A stretch of DNA of 64,000 bases from Leifsonia sp052114085 (GTDB taxonomy: Bacteria > Actinomycetota > Actinomycetes > Actinomycetales > Microbacteriaceae). Below the pieces are notes generated by a model. That model saw nothing but the letters and a program-made list of their open reading frames with translations, had not been told where the DNA came from and did not search any database. Below, piece after piece: positions 50,107 through 58,791 of the stretch (positions are counted from its first letter, which is position 1; each line of letters opens with the position of its first letter). The position numbers and the translations under genes were made by a program. The stretch lies in NCBI RefSeq assembly GCF_052114085.1, contig NZ_JBFREB010000001.1, positions 930,001 to 994,000 on the forward strand. The letters are read 5' to 3'.

Positions 50107-51262
50107 CTTCACGTCCATCCGGGACCAGCTGGCGCTCCAGGCGATCGAGCTGCCGAGCTGGGCGTTCGGCAACTCGGGCACCCGCTTCAAGGTGTTCGGC
50201 ACCCCGGGCACCGCGCGCGATCCGTTCGAGAAGATTTCGGACGCCGCGCAGGTGCACAAGCACACCGGGCTGGCGCCGACCGTCGCCCTGCACATTCCGT
50301 GGGACAAGGTCGAATCGTACGCCGACCTGCGCAAGCACGCCCAGGACAACGGCGTCGACCTCGGCACCGTCAACTCGAACACGTTCCAGGACGACGACTA
50401 CAAGTTCGGCTCCATCACCCATGCCGACGACCGCATCCGGAACAAGGCGATCGACCATCACTTCGAGTGCATCGACGTGATGAACGAGACCGGGTCGCGT
50501 GACCTGAAGATCTGGCTCGCGGACGGCACGAACTACCCGGGCCAGGATTCGATGCGTGCCCGCCAGGACCGTCTGGCGGACAGCCTGCAGAAGATCTACG
50601 AGCGCATCGGTGAGGGCCAGCGGCTCGTGCTGGAGTACAAGTTCTTCGAGCCGGCGTTCTACCACACCGATGTTCCGGACTGGGGCACTAGCTACATCCA
50701 GACCGCAGCTCTCGGCGACCGCGCGTTCGTCTGCCTCGACACCGGCCACCACGCCCCGGGCACCAACATCGAATTCATCGTCATGCAGCTGCTGCGGCTG
50801 GGCAAGCTCGGCTCGTTCGACTTCAACAGCCGGTTCTACGCCGACGACGACCTGATCGTGGGTGCTGCGGACCCGTTCCAGCTGTTCCGCATCCTGTTCG
50901 AGGTCATCCAGGGCGGCGGCTATGCCAACCCGGACGTCGCGTTCATGCTCGACCAGTGCCACAATCTCGAGGCGAAGATCCCGGGCCAGATCCGGTCGGT
51001 GCTCAACGTCCAGGAGGCCACTGCCAAGGCGCTTCTGGTGGACGCCGATGCCCTCGCCGCTGCCCAGCGCGCCAACGACGTCCTCGCCGCCAACACCGTG
51101 TTCATGGATGCGTTCAACACGGATGTGCGCGCCGATCTGGCTGCGTGGCGTGAGTCGCGCGGCCTCCCGGCCGACCCGATGGCCGCCTACAAGGCCAGCG
51201 GCTACCAGGAGAAGATCGAGGCCGACCGCGTCGGCGGCACCCAGGCCGGATGGGGGGCGTGA
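50099..51262 (+). CDS. rhaI: L-rhamnose isomerase
   Basis: A 387-residue isomerase of the RhaI (Pseudomonas/Bacillus) type, converting L-rhamnose to L-rhamnulose. Metal and substrate motifs include IKIWLADGTNYPGQ-like KIWLADGTNYPGQ, LEYKFFEPAFYHTD, and CLDTGHHAPGTNIE. The start is TTG 50099, inside the mutarotase gene, with GCAGGA just upstream. Confidence 0.9.
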   Translation: MTDFTSIRDQLALQAIELPSWAFGNSGTRFKVFGTPGTARDPFEKISDAAQVHKHTGLAPTVALHIPWDKVESYADLRKHAQDNGVDLGTVNSNTFQDDDYKFGSITHADDRIRNKAIDHHFECIDVMNETGSRDLKIWLADGTNYPGQDSMRARQDRLADSLQKIYERIGEGQRLVLEYKFFEPAFYHTDVPDWGTSYIQTAALGDRAFVCLDTGHHAPGTNIEFIVMQLLRLGKLGSFDFNSRFYADDDLIVGAADPFQLFRILFEVIQGGGYANPDVAFMLDQCHNLEAKIPGQIRSVLNVQEATAKALLVDADALAAAQRANDVLAANTVFMDAFNTDVRADLAAWRESRGLPADPMAAYKASGYQEKIEADRVGGTQAGWGA

Positions 51263-51267
51263 CACCG

Positions 51268-53304
51268 ATGACGAACGACACTGTCGCAGACCTGATCGCC
51301 CGCTCCAACCGCCTCGGGTCGGACCCGAAGAACACGAACTACGCCGGCGGCAACACGTCCGCCAAGGGCACGGAGACCGATCCCGTCACGGGCGAGCCGG
51401 TCGAGCTGCTGTGGGTGAAAGGCTCCGGGGGAGACCTCGGCACGTTGACCGAGCAGGGCCTCGCCGTGCTCCGCCTCGACCGCCTCCGCGCGCTGCAGAA
51501 CGTCTACCCCGGTGTCGAGCGCGAGGACGAGATGGTCGCCGCTTTCGACTACACGTTGCACGGCAAGGGCGGCGCTGCTCCCTCGATCGACACGGCGATG
51601 CACGGACTCGTGGATGCGGCCCACGTCGACCACCTGCATCCCGACTCCGGGATCGCGATCGCGACCGCGGCCGACGGGGAGTCGCTGACCGAGACGATCT
51701 TCGGCGGCCGCGTGGTGTGGGTGCCTTGGCGGCGACCCGGCTTCCAGCTCGGACTCGACATCGCCGCGATCAAGGCGGCGAACCCGGACGCGATCGGCAC
51801 CATCCTCGGCGGCCACGGCATCACGGCGTGGGGTGACACCAGCGCGGAGGCGGAGGCCAACTCGCTGTGGATCATCCAGACCGCTGCGGACTACATCGCG
51901 GCCAACGGCCGTCCCGACCCGTTCGGCGCGCCGCTCGCCGGCTACGAGCCGCTGCCCGAGGCCGAGCGTCGTGCCAAGGCGGCTGCCCTGGCCCCGCACG
52001 TGCGCGCCATCGCATCCACCGACCGGGTGCAGGTCGGCCACTTCAGCGATTCCGACGTCGTGCTCGACTTCCTGGCCTCGTCCGAGCACCCGCGGCTCGC
52101 CGCGCTCGGCACCTCGTGCCCCGACCACTTCCTGCGCACCAAGGTCAAGCCACTCGTGCTCGACCTGCCCGCCGACGCGTCCATCGACGACGCGGTGACC
52201 CGGCTGGAGGAGCTGCACGAGCAGTACCGAGCGGACTATCAGGCCTACTACGACCGGCACGCGACCGCCGACTCTCCCGCCATTCGCGGCGCCGACCCGG
52301 CGATCGTCCTGATCCCGGGCGTCGGGATGTTCTCCTACGGCAAAGACAAGCAGACGGCCCGGGTGGCGGGCGAGTTCTACACCAACGCCATCAACGTCAT
52401 GCGCGGCGCGGAGGCGCTCTCCACCTACGCGCCCATCGACGAGGCGGAGAAGTTCCGCATCGAGTACTGGTCGCTGGAGGAGGCGAAGCTCCAGCGTCTG
52501 CCGAAGCCCAAGCCGCTCGCGGGCCGCATCGCCCTCGTCACCGGCGCGGCTTCCGGCATCGGCAAGGCCATCGCCACCCGGCTCGCCGCCGAGGGTGCGT
52601 GCGTCGTCATCGCGGACCTCGACCTGGCCACAGCGCAGGCCGCCGCCGCCGAGATCGGCGGCACGGATGTCGCCATCGGTGTCGTCGCCGACGTGACCGA
52701 CGAGAAGGCGGTCGACGCGTCCATCCGGGATGCGCTGCTCGCCTTCGGCGGCCTCGACCTGGTGGTCAACAACGCCGGCCTCTCCATCTCGAAGCCGCTG
52801 CTGGAGACGACGAACGCCGACTGGGACCTCCAGCACAACGTGATGGCCAAGGGCTCGTTCCTTGTGTCGCGCGCCGCGGCGAAGGTGCTGATCGACCAGA
52901 AGCTCGGCGGCGACATCGTCTACATCTCGTCCAAGAACTCCATCTTCGCCGGGCCCAACAACATCGCGTACTCGGCGACGAAGGCCGACCAGGCGCACCA
53001 GGTGCGACTGCTCGCGGCCGAGCTCGGCGAGCACGGCATCCGCGTCAACGGCATCAACCCCGACGGCGTCGTGCGCGGCTCGGGAATCTTCGCCGGCGGC
53101 TGGGGCGCCAAGCGCGCCGCGGTCTACGGCGTGCCCGAGGAGGAGCTCGGCCAGTACTACGCGCAGCGCACCCTGCTCAAGCGCGAGGTGCTGCCCGAGC
53201 ACGTGGCCAACGCGGTGTTCGTGCTGTGCACCAGCGACCTGGACCACACCACCGGTCTGCACATCCCGGTCGACGCCGGGGTCGCGGCCGCATTCTTGCG
53301 ATGA
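51268..53304 (+). CDS. rhaEW: Bifunctional rhamnulose-1-phosphate aldolase / L-lactaldehyde dehydrogenase
   Basis: A 678-residue fusion. Residues 1-410 are a class II aldolase-type domain (GGNTSAKG, LWVKGSGGDLG, zinc ligands in DHLHPDS). Residues about 420-678 are a short-chain dehydrogenase (VTGAASGIGKA and Tyr568-x3-Lys572 in YSATK). The fused type splits L-rhamnulose 1-phosphate into dihydroxyacetone phosphate and L-lactaldehyde, then oxidises the aldehyde to L-lactate. ATG 51268 is chosen over ATG 51250, which lies within the isomerase gene. Confidence 0.9.
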   Translation: MTNDTVADLIARSNRLGSDPKNTNYAGGNTSAKGTETDPVTGEPVELLWVKGSGGDLGTLTEQGLAVLRLDRLRALQNVYPGVEREDEMVAAFDYTLHGKGGAAPSIDTAMHGLVDAAHVDHLHPDSGIAIATAADGESLTETIFGGRVVWVPWRRPGFQLGLDIAAIKAANPDAIGTILGGHGITAWGDTSAEAEANSLWIIQTAADYIAANGRPDPFGAPLAGYEPLPEAERRAKAAALAPHVRAIASTDRVQVGHFSDSDVVLDFLASSEHPRLAALGTSCPDHFLRTKVKPLVLDLPADASIDDAVTRLEELHEQYRADYQAYYDRHATADSPAIRGADPAIVLIPGVGMFSYGKDKQTARVAGEFYTNAINVMRGAEALSTYAPIDEAEKFRIEYWSLEEAKLQRLPKPKPLAGRIALVTGAASGIGKAIATRLAAEGACVVIADLDLATAQAAAAEIGGTDVAIGVVADVTDEKAVDASIRDALLAFGGLDLVVNNAGLSISKPLLETTNADWDLQHNVMAKGSFLVSRAAAKVLIDQKLGGDIVYISSKNSIFAGPNNIAYSATKADQAHQVRLLAAELGEHGIRVNGINPDGVVRGSGIFAGGWGAKRAAVYGVPEEELGQYYAQRTLLKREVLPEHVANAVFVLCTSDLDHTTGLHIPVDAGVAAAFLR

Positions 53305-54746
53305 GTCAGGCTCCCATGAGGAACGGCACCGTCGCGGCGGTCGACCTGGGCGCGACCAGCGGCCGGGTCATGCACGCCCGCGTGGGTGCCGACACGCTCG
53401 AGCTGACGGAGGCCGCGCGGTTCTCCAACACCCCTGTGCGTCTGTGGGAAGGCGACCGCGCTGCGCTCCATTGGGATGTGACGGGACTCTACGGGAGGGT
53501 GCTGGACGGCCTGGCCGCCGTCTCGCGAACCGACCCCGGGCTCGCCAGCATCGGTGTCGACGCCTGGGCGGTCGACTACGGCCTGCTGCGTGACGGCCGC
53601 CTGCTCGGGGAGCCGTACCACTACCGCGACGAGCGCACCGAGCGCGGGGTTGCGCTGGTGCACGACGCCGTTTCGCCCGAGGAGCTGTACCGCGCGGGCG
53701 GCCTGCAGTTCCTCCCGTTCAACTCGCTGTACCAGCTGGCGGTGGATGCGGCGGACGGCTCGTTCGGGTTCGCTGATCGCTTCCTCCTGGTGCCGGACCT
53801 GATCACCTCCTGGCTGACCGGATCCCAGCAGGCCGAGCGGACCAACGCCTCCACCACGGGCTTGCTCACGGCGGACGGCGCCTGGAACGACGCGCTCATC
53901 GAACGGCTCGGCCTGCCGCGGGGGGCGTTCGCGCCGCTCGTCGACGCCGGAACCCACGTCGCCGGACTGCTCCCGTCGCTGGCCGGCGAGCTGCCGTTCT
54001 CGGGCGTCGGACCTGCGGTCACCGCAGTCGGCTCGCACGACACCGCCTCCGCCGTCGTGGCCGTGCCGATGGATGCGTCCCGCGCCGCTTACATCTCCTG
54101 CGGCACCTGGGGGCTGGTCGGCGTGGAACTGGAGCACCGGGTCGTCTCCGAGGAAGGGCGCGCGGCCAACTTCACCAATGAGGGCGGCGTGGATGGCCGC
54201 ATCCGGTACCTCCACAACGTCATGGGACTGTGGCTGCTCAGCGAGTCCATTCGCGAGTGGCAGCGCCGCGGGCTGCACGTGGGTCTCGAGGCGCTGCTGG
54301 CCGAGGCGGCCGCCCTGCCGCGACCGACCGATGTCTTCGACGCGGACGACCCGCGCTTCCTCGCCCCCGGCGACATGCCCTCCCGCATAGCGTCCTGGTT
54401 CGACGAGCATGGCCTGCGTGCGCCGGCCTCGCCCGCGGGGATGGTTCGCGTCATCGTCGAGAGCCTGGCGGCCGCCTTCGCCGACACCGTGCGGCACGCG
54501 GCTTCGCTCAGCGGCGTGGATGTCGAGGCCGTCCACATCGTCGGCGGGGGAGCGCGCAACGCGCTGCTCTGCCAGGCGACCGCCGACCGCACCGGGCTGC
54601 CGGTGCTCGCAGGTCCCGTGGAGGCCACCGCCATCGGCAACGTGCTGGTGCAGGCCCGCGCCGCGGGGCTCCTCACCGGCGACCTGGAGACGCTCCGCGC
54701 CCTGGTCGCCCGCACCACCCAGATCGTCCGTTACGACCCCCGATAG
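53301..54746 (+). CDS. rhaB: Rhamnulokinase
   Basis: A 481-residue FGGY-family kinase phosphorylating L-rhamnulose at O1. Characteristic segments are AVDLGATSGRVMHA, SIGVDAWAVDYGLL, LVPDLITSWLTG, GSHDTASAV and VHIVGGGARNALL. The ATGA overlap with the aldolase gene indicates coupling. Confidence 0.92.
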   Translation: MSQAPMRNGTVAAVDLGATSGRVMHARVGADTLELTEAARFSNTPVRLWEGDRAALHWDVTGLYGRVLDGLAAVSRTDPGLASIGVDAWAVDYGLLRDGRLLGEPYHYRDERTERGVALVHDAVSPEELYRAGGLQFLPFNSLYQLAVDAADGSFGFADRFLLVPDLITSWLTGSQQAERTNASTTGLLTADGAWNDALIERLGLPRGAFAPLVDAGTHVAGLLPSLAGELPFSGVGPAVTAVGSHDTASAVVAVPMDASRAAYISCGTWGLVGVELEHRVVSEEGRAANFTNEGGVDGRIRYLHNVMGLWLLSESIREWQRRGLHVGLEALLAEAAALPRPTDVFDADDPRFLAPGDMPSRIASWFDEHGLRAPASPAGMVRVIVESLAAAFADTVRHAASLSGVDVEAVHIVGGGARNALLCQATADRTGLPVLAGPVEATAIGNVLVQARAAGLLTGDLETLRALVARTTQIVRYDPR

Positions 54747-54757
54747 GATCCATCCCC

Positions 54758-56026
54758 ATGGTGAATCGCCAAGTGCCGAAGCCGCTCGAATTGCTGGAGT
54801 TGATGCAGTTCAAGAAGCCGGAACTGAATCTGAAGAAGCGGCGGTTGGAGTCGGCGCTGACGATCGAGGACCTGGCCCGGATTGCGAAGCGGCGCACGCC
54901 GAAGGCGGCGTTCGATTACACGGAGGGCGCTGCGGAGGGCGAGTTGTCGCTGGCCAGGGCCAGGCAAGCGTTCCAGGATGTGGAGTTCCACCCCTCGATC
55001 CTGCGGGACGTGTCTACGGTGGACACGTCGTGCGAGATCTGGGGCGGGCCGTCGGCGTTGCCGTTCGGGATCGCACCGACGGGGTTCACGAGGTTGATGC
55101 AGACCGAGGGGGAGACCGCGGGGGCCGGTGCTGCGGGGGCGGCGGGGATCCCGTTCACCCTGTCCACCTTGGGGACCACCTCGATCGAGAACGTGAAAGC
55201 GGCGAACCCGCACGGGCGGAACTGGTTCCAGTTGTATGTGATGCGGCAGCGGGAGATCAGTTACGGGCTGGTGGAGCGGGCCGCGCAGGCGGGGTTCGAC
55301 ACGCTGTTCTTCACCGTGGACACCCCGATCGCGGGGGCACGGTTGCGGGACAAACGGAACGGGTTCTCCATCCCACCGCAGTTGACGCTGGGCACGATCC
55401 TGAACGCGATCCCGCGGCCGTGGTGGTGGTACGACTTTTTGACCACCCCGAAGCTCGAGTTCGCGTCGCTGTCCGCCACCGGTGGCACGGTCGGTGACCT
55501 GCTGAACGCGGCCATGGACCCCTCGATCAACTATGAGGACCTGGCCATCATCCGGGAGATGTGGCCGGGGAAACTGGTCATCAAGGGCGTGCAGAACGTT
55601 CAGGACGCGAAGACGCTGGTCGATCACGGGGTGGATGGGATCGTGCTCTCCAACCACGGCGGCCGCCAGTTGGACCGGGCACCGATCCCGTTCCACCTGC
55701 TCCCGGACGTGGTGCGCGAGGTCGGCCACCACACCGAGGTCGCGATCGACACCGGCATCATGAACGGCGCCGACATCATCGCCGCCTACGCCCTCGGCGC
55801 CAAGTTCACCTTGATCGGCCGCGCGTACTTGTATGGGCTCATGGCCGGCGGACGGGAGGGAGTCGACCGCACCATCCACATCCTCACCGACCAACTGGTC
55901 CGCACCATGAAACTCCTCCAAGTGCGGTCCCTGGAAGAGCTCACCCCGCAGCACGTCACCCAGCTCACCCGACTCCAGCCGCTCCGTCGCGACACCGACC
56001 CGGCACGCGAGGAAGCCGAGGCGTAA
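54758..56026 (+). CDS. lldD: FMN-dependent L-lactate dehydrogenase (alpha-hydroxy-acid oxidising)
   Basis: A 422-residue FMN enzyme of the LldD type. The active-site histidine is His300 in SNHGGRQLD; DTGIMNGADIIAAYALGA binds FMN phosphate. It oxidises L-lactate to pyruvate at the membrane face. Placed 11 bases after rhaB, it would use the L-lactate made by the fused aldolase/dehydrogenase. TTG leucine codons are frequent in its first half, unlike the rhamnose genes, so it may have a separate origin. Confidence 0.88.
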   Translation: MVNRQVPKPLELLELMQFKKPELNLKKRRLESALTIEDLARIAKRRTPKAAFDYTEGAAEGELSLARARQAFQDVEFHPSILRDVSTVDTSCEIWGGPSALPFGIAPTGFTRLMQTEGETAGAGAAGAAGIPFTLSTLGTTSIENVKAANPHGRNWFQLYVMRQREISYGLVERAAQAGFDTLFFTVDTPIAGARLRDKRNGFSIPPQLTLGTILNAIPRPWWWYDFLTTPKLEFASLSATGGTVGDLLNAAMDPSINYEDLAIIREMWPGKLVIKGVQNVQDAKTLVDHGVDGIVLSNHGGRQLDRAPIPFHLLPDVVREVGHHTEVAIDTGIMNGADIIAAYALGAKFTLIGRAYLYGLMAGGREGVDRTIHILTDQLVRTMKLLQVRSLEELTPQHVTQLTRLQPLRRDTDPAREEAEA

Positions 56027-56080
56027 CGAAGGCGATCAGGCGTCGAATCGCCTGCCGGACGGGAGGGGTACTCACGAGGC

Positions 56081-56374
56081 TCAGCGCGGGATGTACTCGT
56101 ACACGACCGCCGACCAGTGGTTGTCCAGCTCGTCCCACGACTCCGGGCCGTGGAACGCCAAGGCGTACTGCACGTTCAGGATCGGGCCCAGAATGTCGAG
56201 CACGTCGGGGATGAACGGGGTCCCGGCGGGGAAGCCGAGGCCGAAGCTGTGGATGATGCTGTCGTCCGCGGCTCGGAGCCACACTCCCCAGCCCTGCGCG
56301 ACCGGCGTCGCCACGACTCGGAACACGTGTGCGGGATCGTAGTCGGCGGGGAGAGCGTCCGGCAGGTCGGTCAT
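56081..56374 (-). CDS. Hypothetical protein
   Basis: A 97-residue soluble protein without signal, membrane segment or recognised domain; rich in aromatic residues (GWGVWLRA, HWSAVVYEYIPR). It is convergent with lldD and divergent from the MarR gene. Codon use matches the neighbours, which supports a real gene. Confidence 0.55.
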   Translation of the reverse strand: MTDLPDALPADYDPAHVFRVVATPVAQGWGVWLRAADDSIIHSFGLGFPAGTPFIPDVLDILGPILNVQYALAFHGPESWDELDNHWSAVVYEYIPR

Positions 56375-56434
56375 GCCCCAACGCTACAAGGCGGGCGCGA
56401 CAGCGGGAACATTTCCACCGGCTCCACGGTTGAT

Positions 56435-56444
56435 TGACATGTCA
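56435..56444 (+). promoter_or_regulatory. TGACATGTCA palindrome, probable MarR operator
   Basis: A perfect 10-base palindrome 36 bases before the MarR start, overlapping a TTGACA -35-like box at 56434. Fits autorepression. Confidence 0.45.
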
Positions 56445-56480
56445 GCTACTTCAGCGACATCGATTCGAACCGAGGATGCA

Positions 56481-56966
56481 ATGCCCCAGACCGAAGCCCC
56501 CGAGCGCCTCAGCGACCGTGAACTCGAGGTATGGCGTTCACTGGTCGAGACCACTGCCGAACTGCAGCGCCTGCTGTCGGTCGAACTCCAGCGGGTCGAG
56601 CTCTCGTCGGGGGACTACGCGGTGCTGCTCGCGCTGACCGAAGCGCCGGACCGCACCCTGCGTTCGTCCGAGCTCGCCGACGCCATCGACTGGGAACGCA
56701 GCCGCGTCTCTCACCACCTCGGGCGCATGGAGCGCCGTGGCCTGATCCGGCGCGCCGAGTGTCCCGGCGACAACCGCGGAGCGCTCGTGATCCTCACCGA
56801 CGACGGCTTCGCGGCCATTCGCCGGGCGTCCGGACCCCACTTCCGCGCCATCAAGCGGCACTTCGCCGACGCCCTCGAACCTCGGCAGCTCGACGACCTC
56901 GCGGGCGTGCTCGACAGCATCCGCACCCACCTCGCCTCCACCACCACGGAAGGGCAGCACTCATGA
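56481..56966 (+). CDS. MarR-family transcriptional regulator
   Basis: A 161-residue winged-helix regulator (LRSSELADAIDWERSRVSHHLGRM region by position, residues about 60-85; then RRGLIRRAECPGDNRGALVIL wing). ATG 56481 has GAGG six bases upstream; an ATG at 56439 would place the palindrome inside the gene. It heads an operon with an NADP oxidoreductase and a flavin oxidoreductase, and probably represses it. Confidence 0.88.
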   Translation: MPQTEAPERLSDRELEVWRSLVETTAELQRLLSVELQRVELSSGDYAVLLALTEAPDRTLRSSELADAIDWERSRVSHHLGRMERRGLIRRAECPGDNRGALVILTDDGFAAIRRASGPHFRAIKRHFADALEPRQLDDLAGVLDSIRTHLASTTTEGQHS

Positions 56967-57649
56967 TCACCGCCTCCCCGCGGCCGCGTGTCGCGATCCT
57001 CGGCGTCGGCCACGTCGGCTCGGCGCTCGCGCGCATCCTGATCGACGCCGGGTACGAGGTGGATGTCGCCGCGTCCGGCGACCCGCAGCGCATCCAACTC
57101 ATCGCCTCCGTTGTCATGCCGGGTGCCCGCGCGCGGTGGGCGGTGGATGCCGTGGCCGGCGCGGACATCGTGATCCTCGCCATCCCGCTCCACCGGTTCG
57201 CCGGACTCGACCGCTCGATGCTCGACGGCAAGCTGGTCATCGACTCGATGAACTACTGGGCGCCGACCGACGGCACGCAGTCGCTGTTCGAGGATCCGAC
57301 CCTGACCAGCAGCGAGATCGTCCAGCGCGAGCTCCCGGGCGCGACGGTCGTCAAGACCTTCAACCACATCGGCTACCACGAGATGGAGGAGGACCGCCGG
57401 CCCGCTACAGCCACAGGCCGTCGCGCGCTCGGCGTCGCGTCGGACGATCCGGACGCCGCGAGCCTGGTCGCCTCCCTCATCCAGGACGCCGGTTACGACA
57501 CCGTCCTGGTGGAAACGCTGCGCGACGGTGTGGCGTTCGAGCCCGGCGGCCCGGTGTTCGGGGCGCGGCTGGACGCGGACGCCTTCACGGCCGCCGTCAA
57601 CGGCGTGCTCGAAACGGCCGAACTCCGCCCCTCCGAGGTCGCCGCCTGA
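56963..57649 (+). CDS. F420H2:NADP-oxidoreductase-like protein
   Basis: A 228-residue Rossmann protein of the NpdG/Fno-like family: AILGVGHVGSALARILIDAG, DSMNYWAPTDG and VKTFNHIGYHEM. The ATGA overlap with the MarR gene shows coupling. Relative of the gene at 5628. With the luciferase-like enzyme downstream it may form an electron-transfer pair. Confidence 0.8.
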   Translation: MITASPRPRVAILGVGHVGSALARILIDAGYEVDVAASGDPQRIQLIASVVMPGARARWAVDAVAGADIVILAIPLHRFAGLDRSMLDGKLVIDSMNYWAPTDGTQSLFEDPTLTSSEIVQRELPGATVVKTFNHIGYHEMEEDRRPATATGRRALGVASDDPDAASLVASLIQDAGYDTVLVETLRDGVAFEPGGPVFGARLDADAFTAAVNGVLETAELRPSEVAA

Positions 57650-57714
57650 CGGGCGGCGGCCATCCCTCACTCTCCCTCGACCAGCACACTCACCCGAGAA
57701 AGCACTTCACACAC

Positions 57715-58791
57715 ATGAACACCGCACCACAGAGCTTCCCGCTCACCTTCGGCCTGAACACGTTCGGTGACGTCACCAGCGACCCGGCCGGCAACCCGAT
57801 CTCGCACGCCCGGACCATCCGCGACCTGGTCGGTCACGGCGTCGCCGCGGAGGAGGCCGGCCTCGACTTCTTCGGCATCGGCGAGCACCACACCGACGAC
57901 ATGCCCCTCTCTGCCTCCGATGTCGTACTGAGCGCGATCGCCGCGCGCACCTCGCGCATCCACCTCGGTTCCGCCGTCACCGTTCTGAGCTCGGACGATC
58001 CGGTCCGCGTCTTCCAGCGGTACTCGACCCTCAACGCCGTCTCGGACGGCCGTGCCGAGGTCATCCTGGGCCGCGGGTCCAGCATCGACTCGTTCCCGCT
58101 CTTCGGTTTCGAGCTCTCCGACTACGAGGACCTCTTCGAGGAGAAGACGAACCTCTTCGCGCACCTGCTGGAGGGCGGCCCGGTCACCTGGGAGGGACGT
58201 ACCCGGAAGGGCCTCCGCGACCAGGATGTCGTGCCGCACCTCGAGACGCCGCTGCCCACCTGGATCGGTGTCGGCGGCAGCCCGGAGTCCGTCATCCGCG
58301 CCGCCCACTACGGGTTCTCGCTGATGCTCGCCGTGATCGGCGGCCCGGCGTCGCGGTTCGCGCCATACGCCGAGCTGTTCCACAAGGCCCTTGAGCAGTT
58401 CGGTCGGCCGCAGCAGCGGATCGGCCTCCACTCGCCCGGCCACGTCGCCGCCACGGACGAGCAGGCGCGGCAAGAGTTCTGGCCGCACTACCGCGAGATG
58501 ATCACCAAGGTGAGCGCCACCCGCGGGTTCGCCATCCCGACCGAAGCCTCGTTCCAGCGCGAGCTCGGCCCCGACGGCAGCCTCTACGTCGGCTCACCGG
58601 AGACGGTCGCCACCAAGATCGCTGCCAACATGCGGGTGGTCGGAGCGGACCGTTTCGACCTCAAGTACGGCATCCCCGGGATGACCGACGAGTCGCTGCT
58701 CACGGCCATCCGGCTGTACGGCGAGGAGGTCGTCCCGCGCGTGCGGGAGCTGCTCGCCTCACAGGCGTCGCTGGCCCACGCCCATCACTGA
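57715..58791 (+). CDS. Luciferase-like (LLM-class) flavin-dependent oxidoreductase
   Basis: A 358-residue TIM-barrel oxidoreductase of the bacterial luciferase superfamily. FFGIGEHHTDDMPLSA, HLGSAVTVLSSDDPVRVFQRY and LPTWIGVGGSPESVIRAAHYG are family hallmarks. It would use FMNH2 or F420H2. Third gene of the MarR operon. Its stop overlaps the stop of the convergent GH13 gene by seven bases. Confidence 0.88.
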   Translation: MNTAPQSFPLTFGLNTFGDVTSDPAGNPISHARTIRDLVGHGVAAEEAGLDFFGIGEHHTDDMPLSASDVVLSAIAARTSRIHLGSAVTVLSSDDPVRVFQRYSTLNAVSDGRAEVILGRGSSIDSFPLFGFELSDYEDLFEEKTNLFAHLLEGGPVTWEGRTRKGLRDQDVVPHLETPLPTWIGVGGSPESVIRAAHYGFSLMLAVIGGPASRFAPYAELFHKALEQFGRPQQRIGLHSPGHVAATDEQARQEFWPHYREMITKVSATRGFAIPTEASFQRELGPDGSLYVGSPETVATKIAANMRVVGADRFDLKYGIPGMTDESLLTAIRLYGEEVVPRVRELLASQASLAHAHH

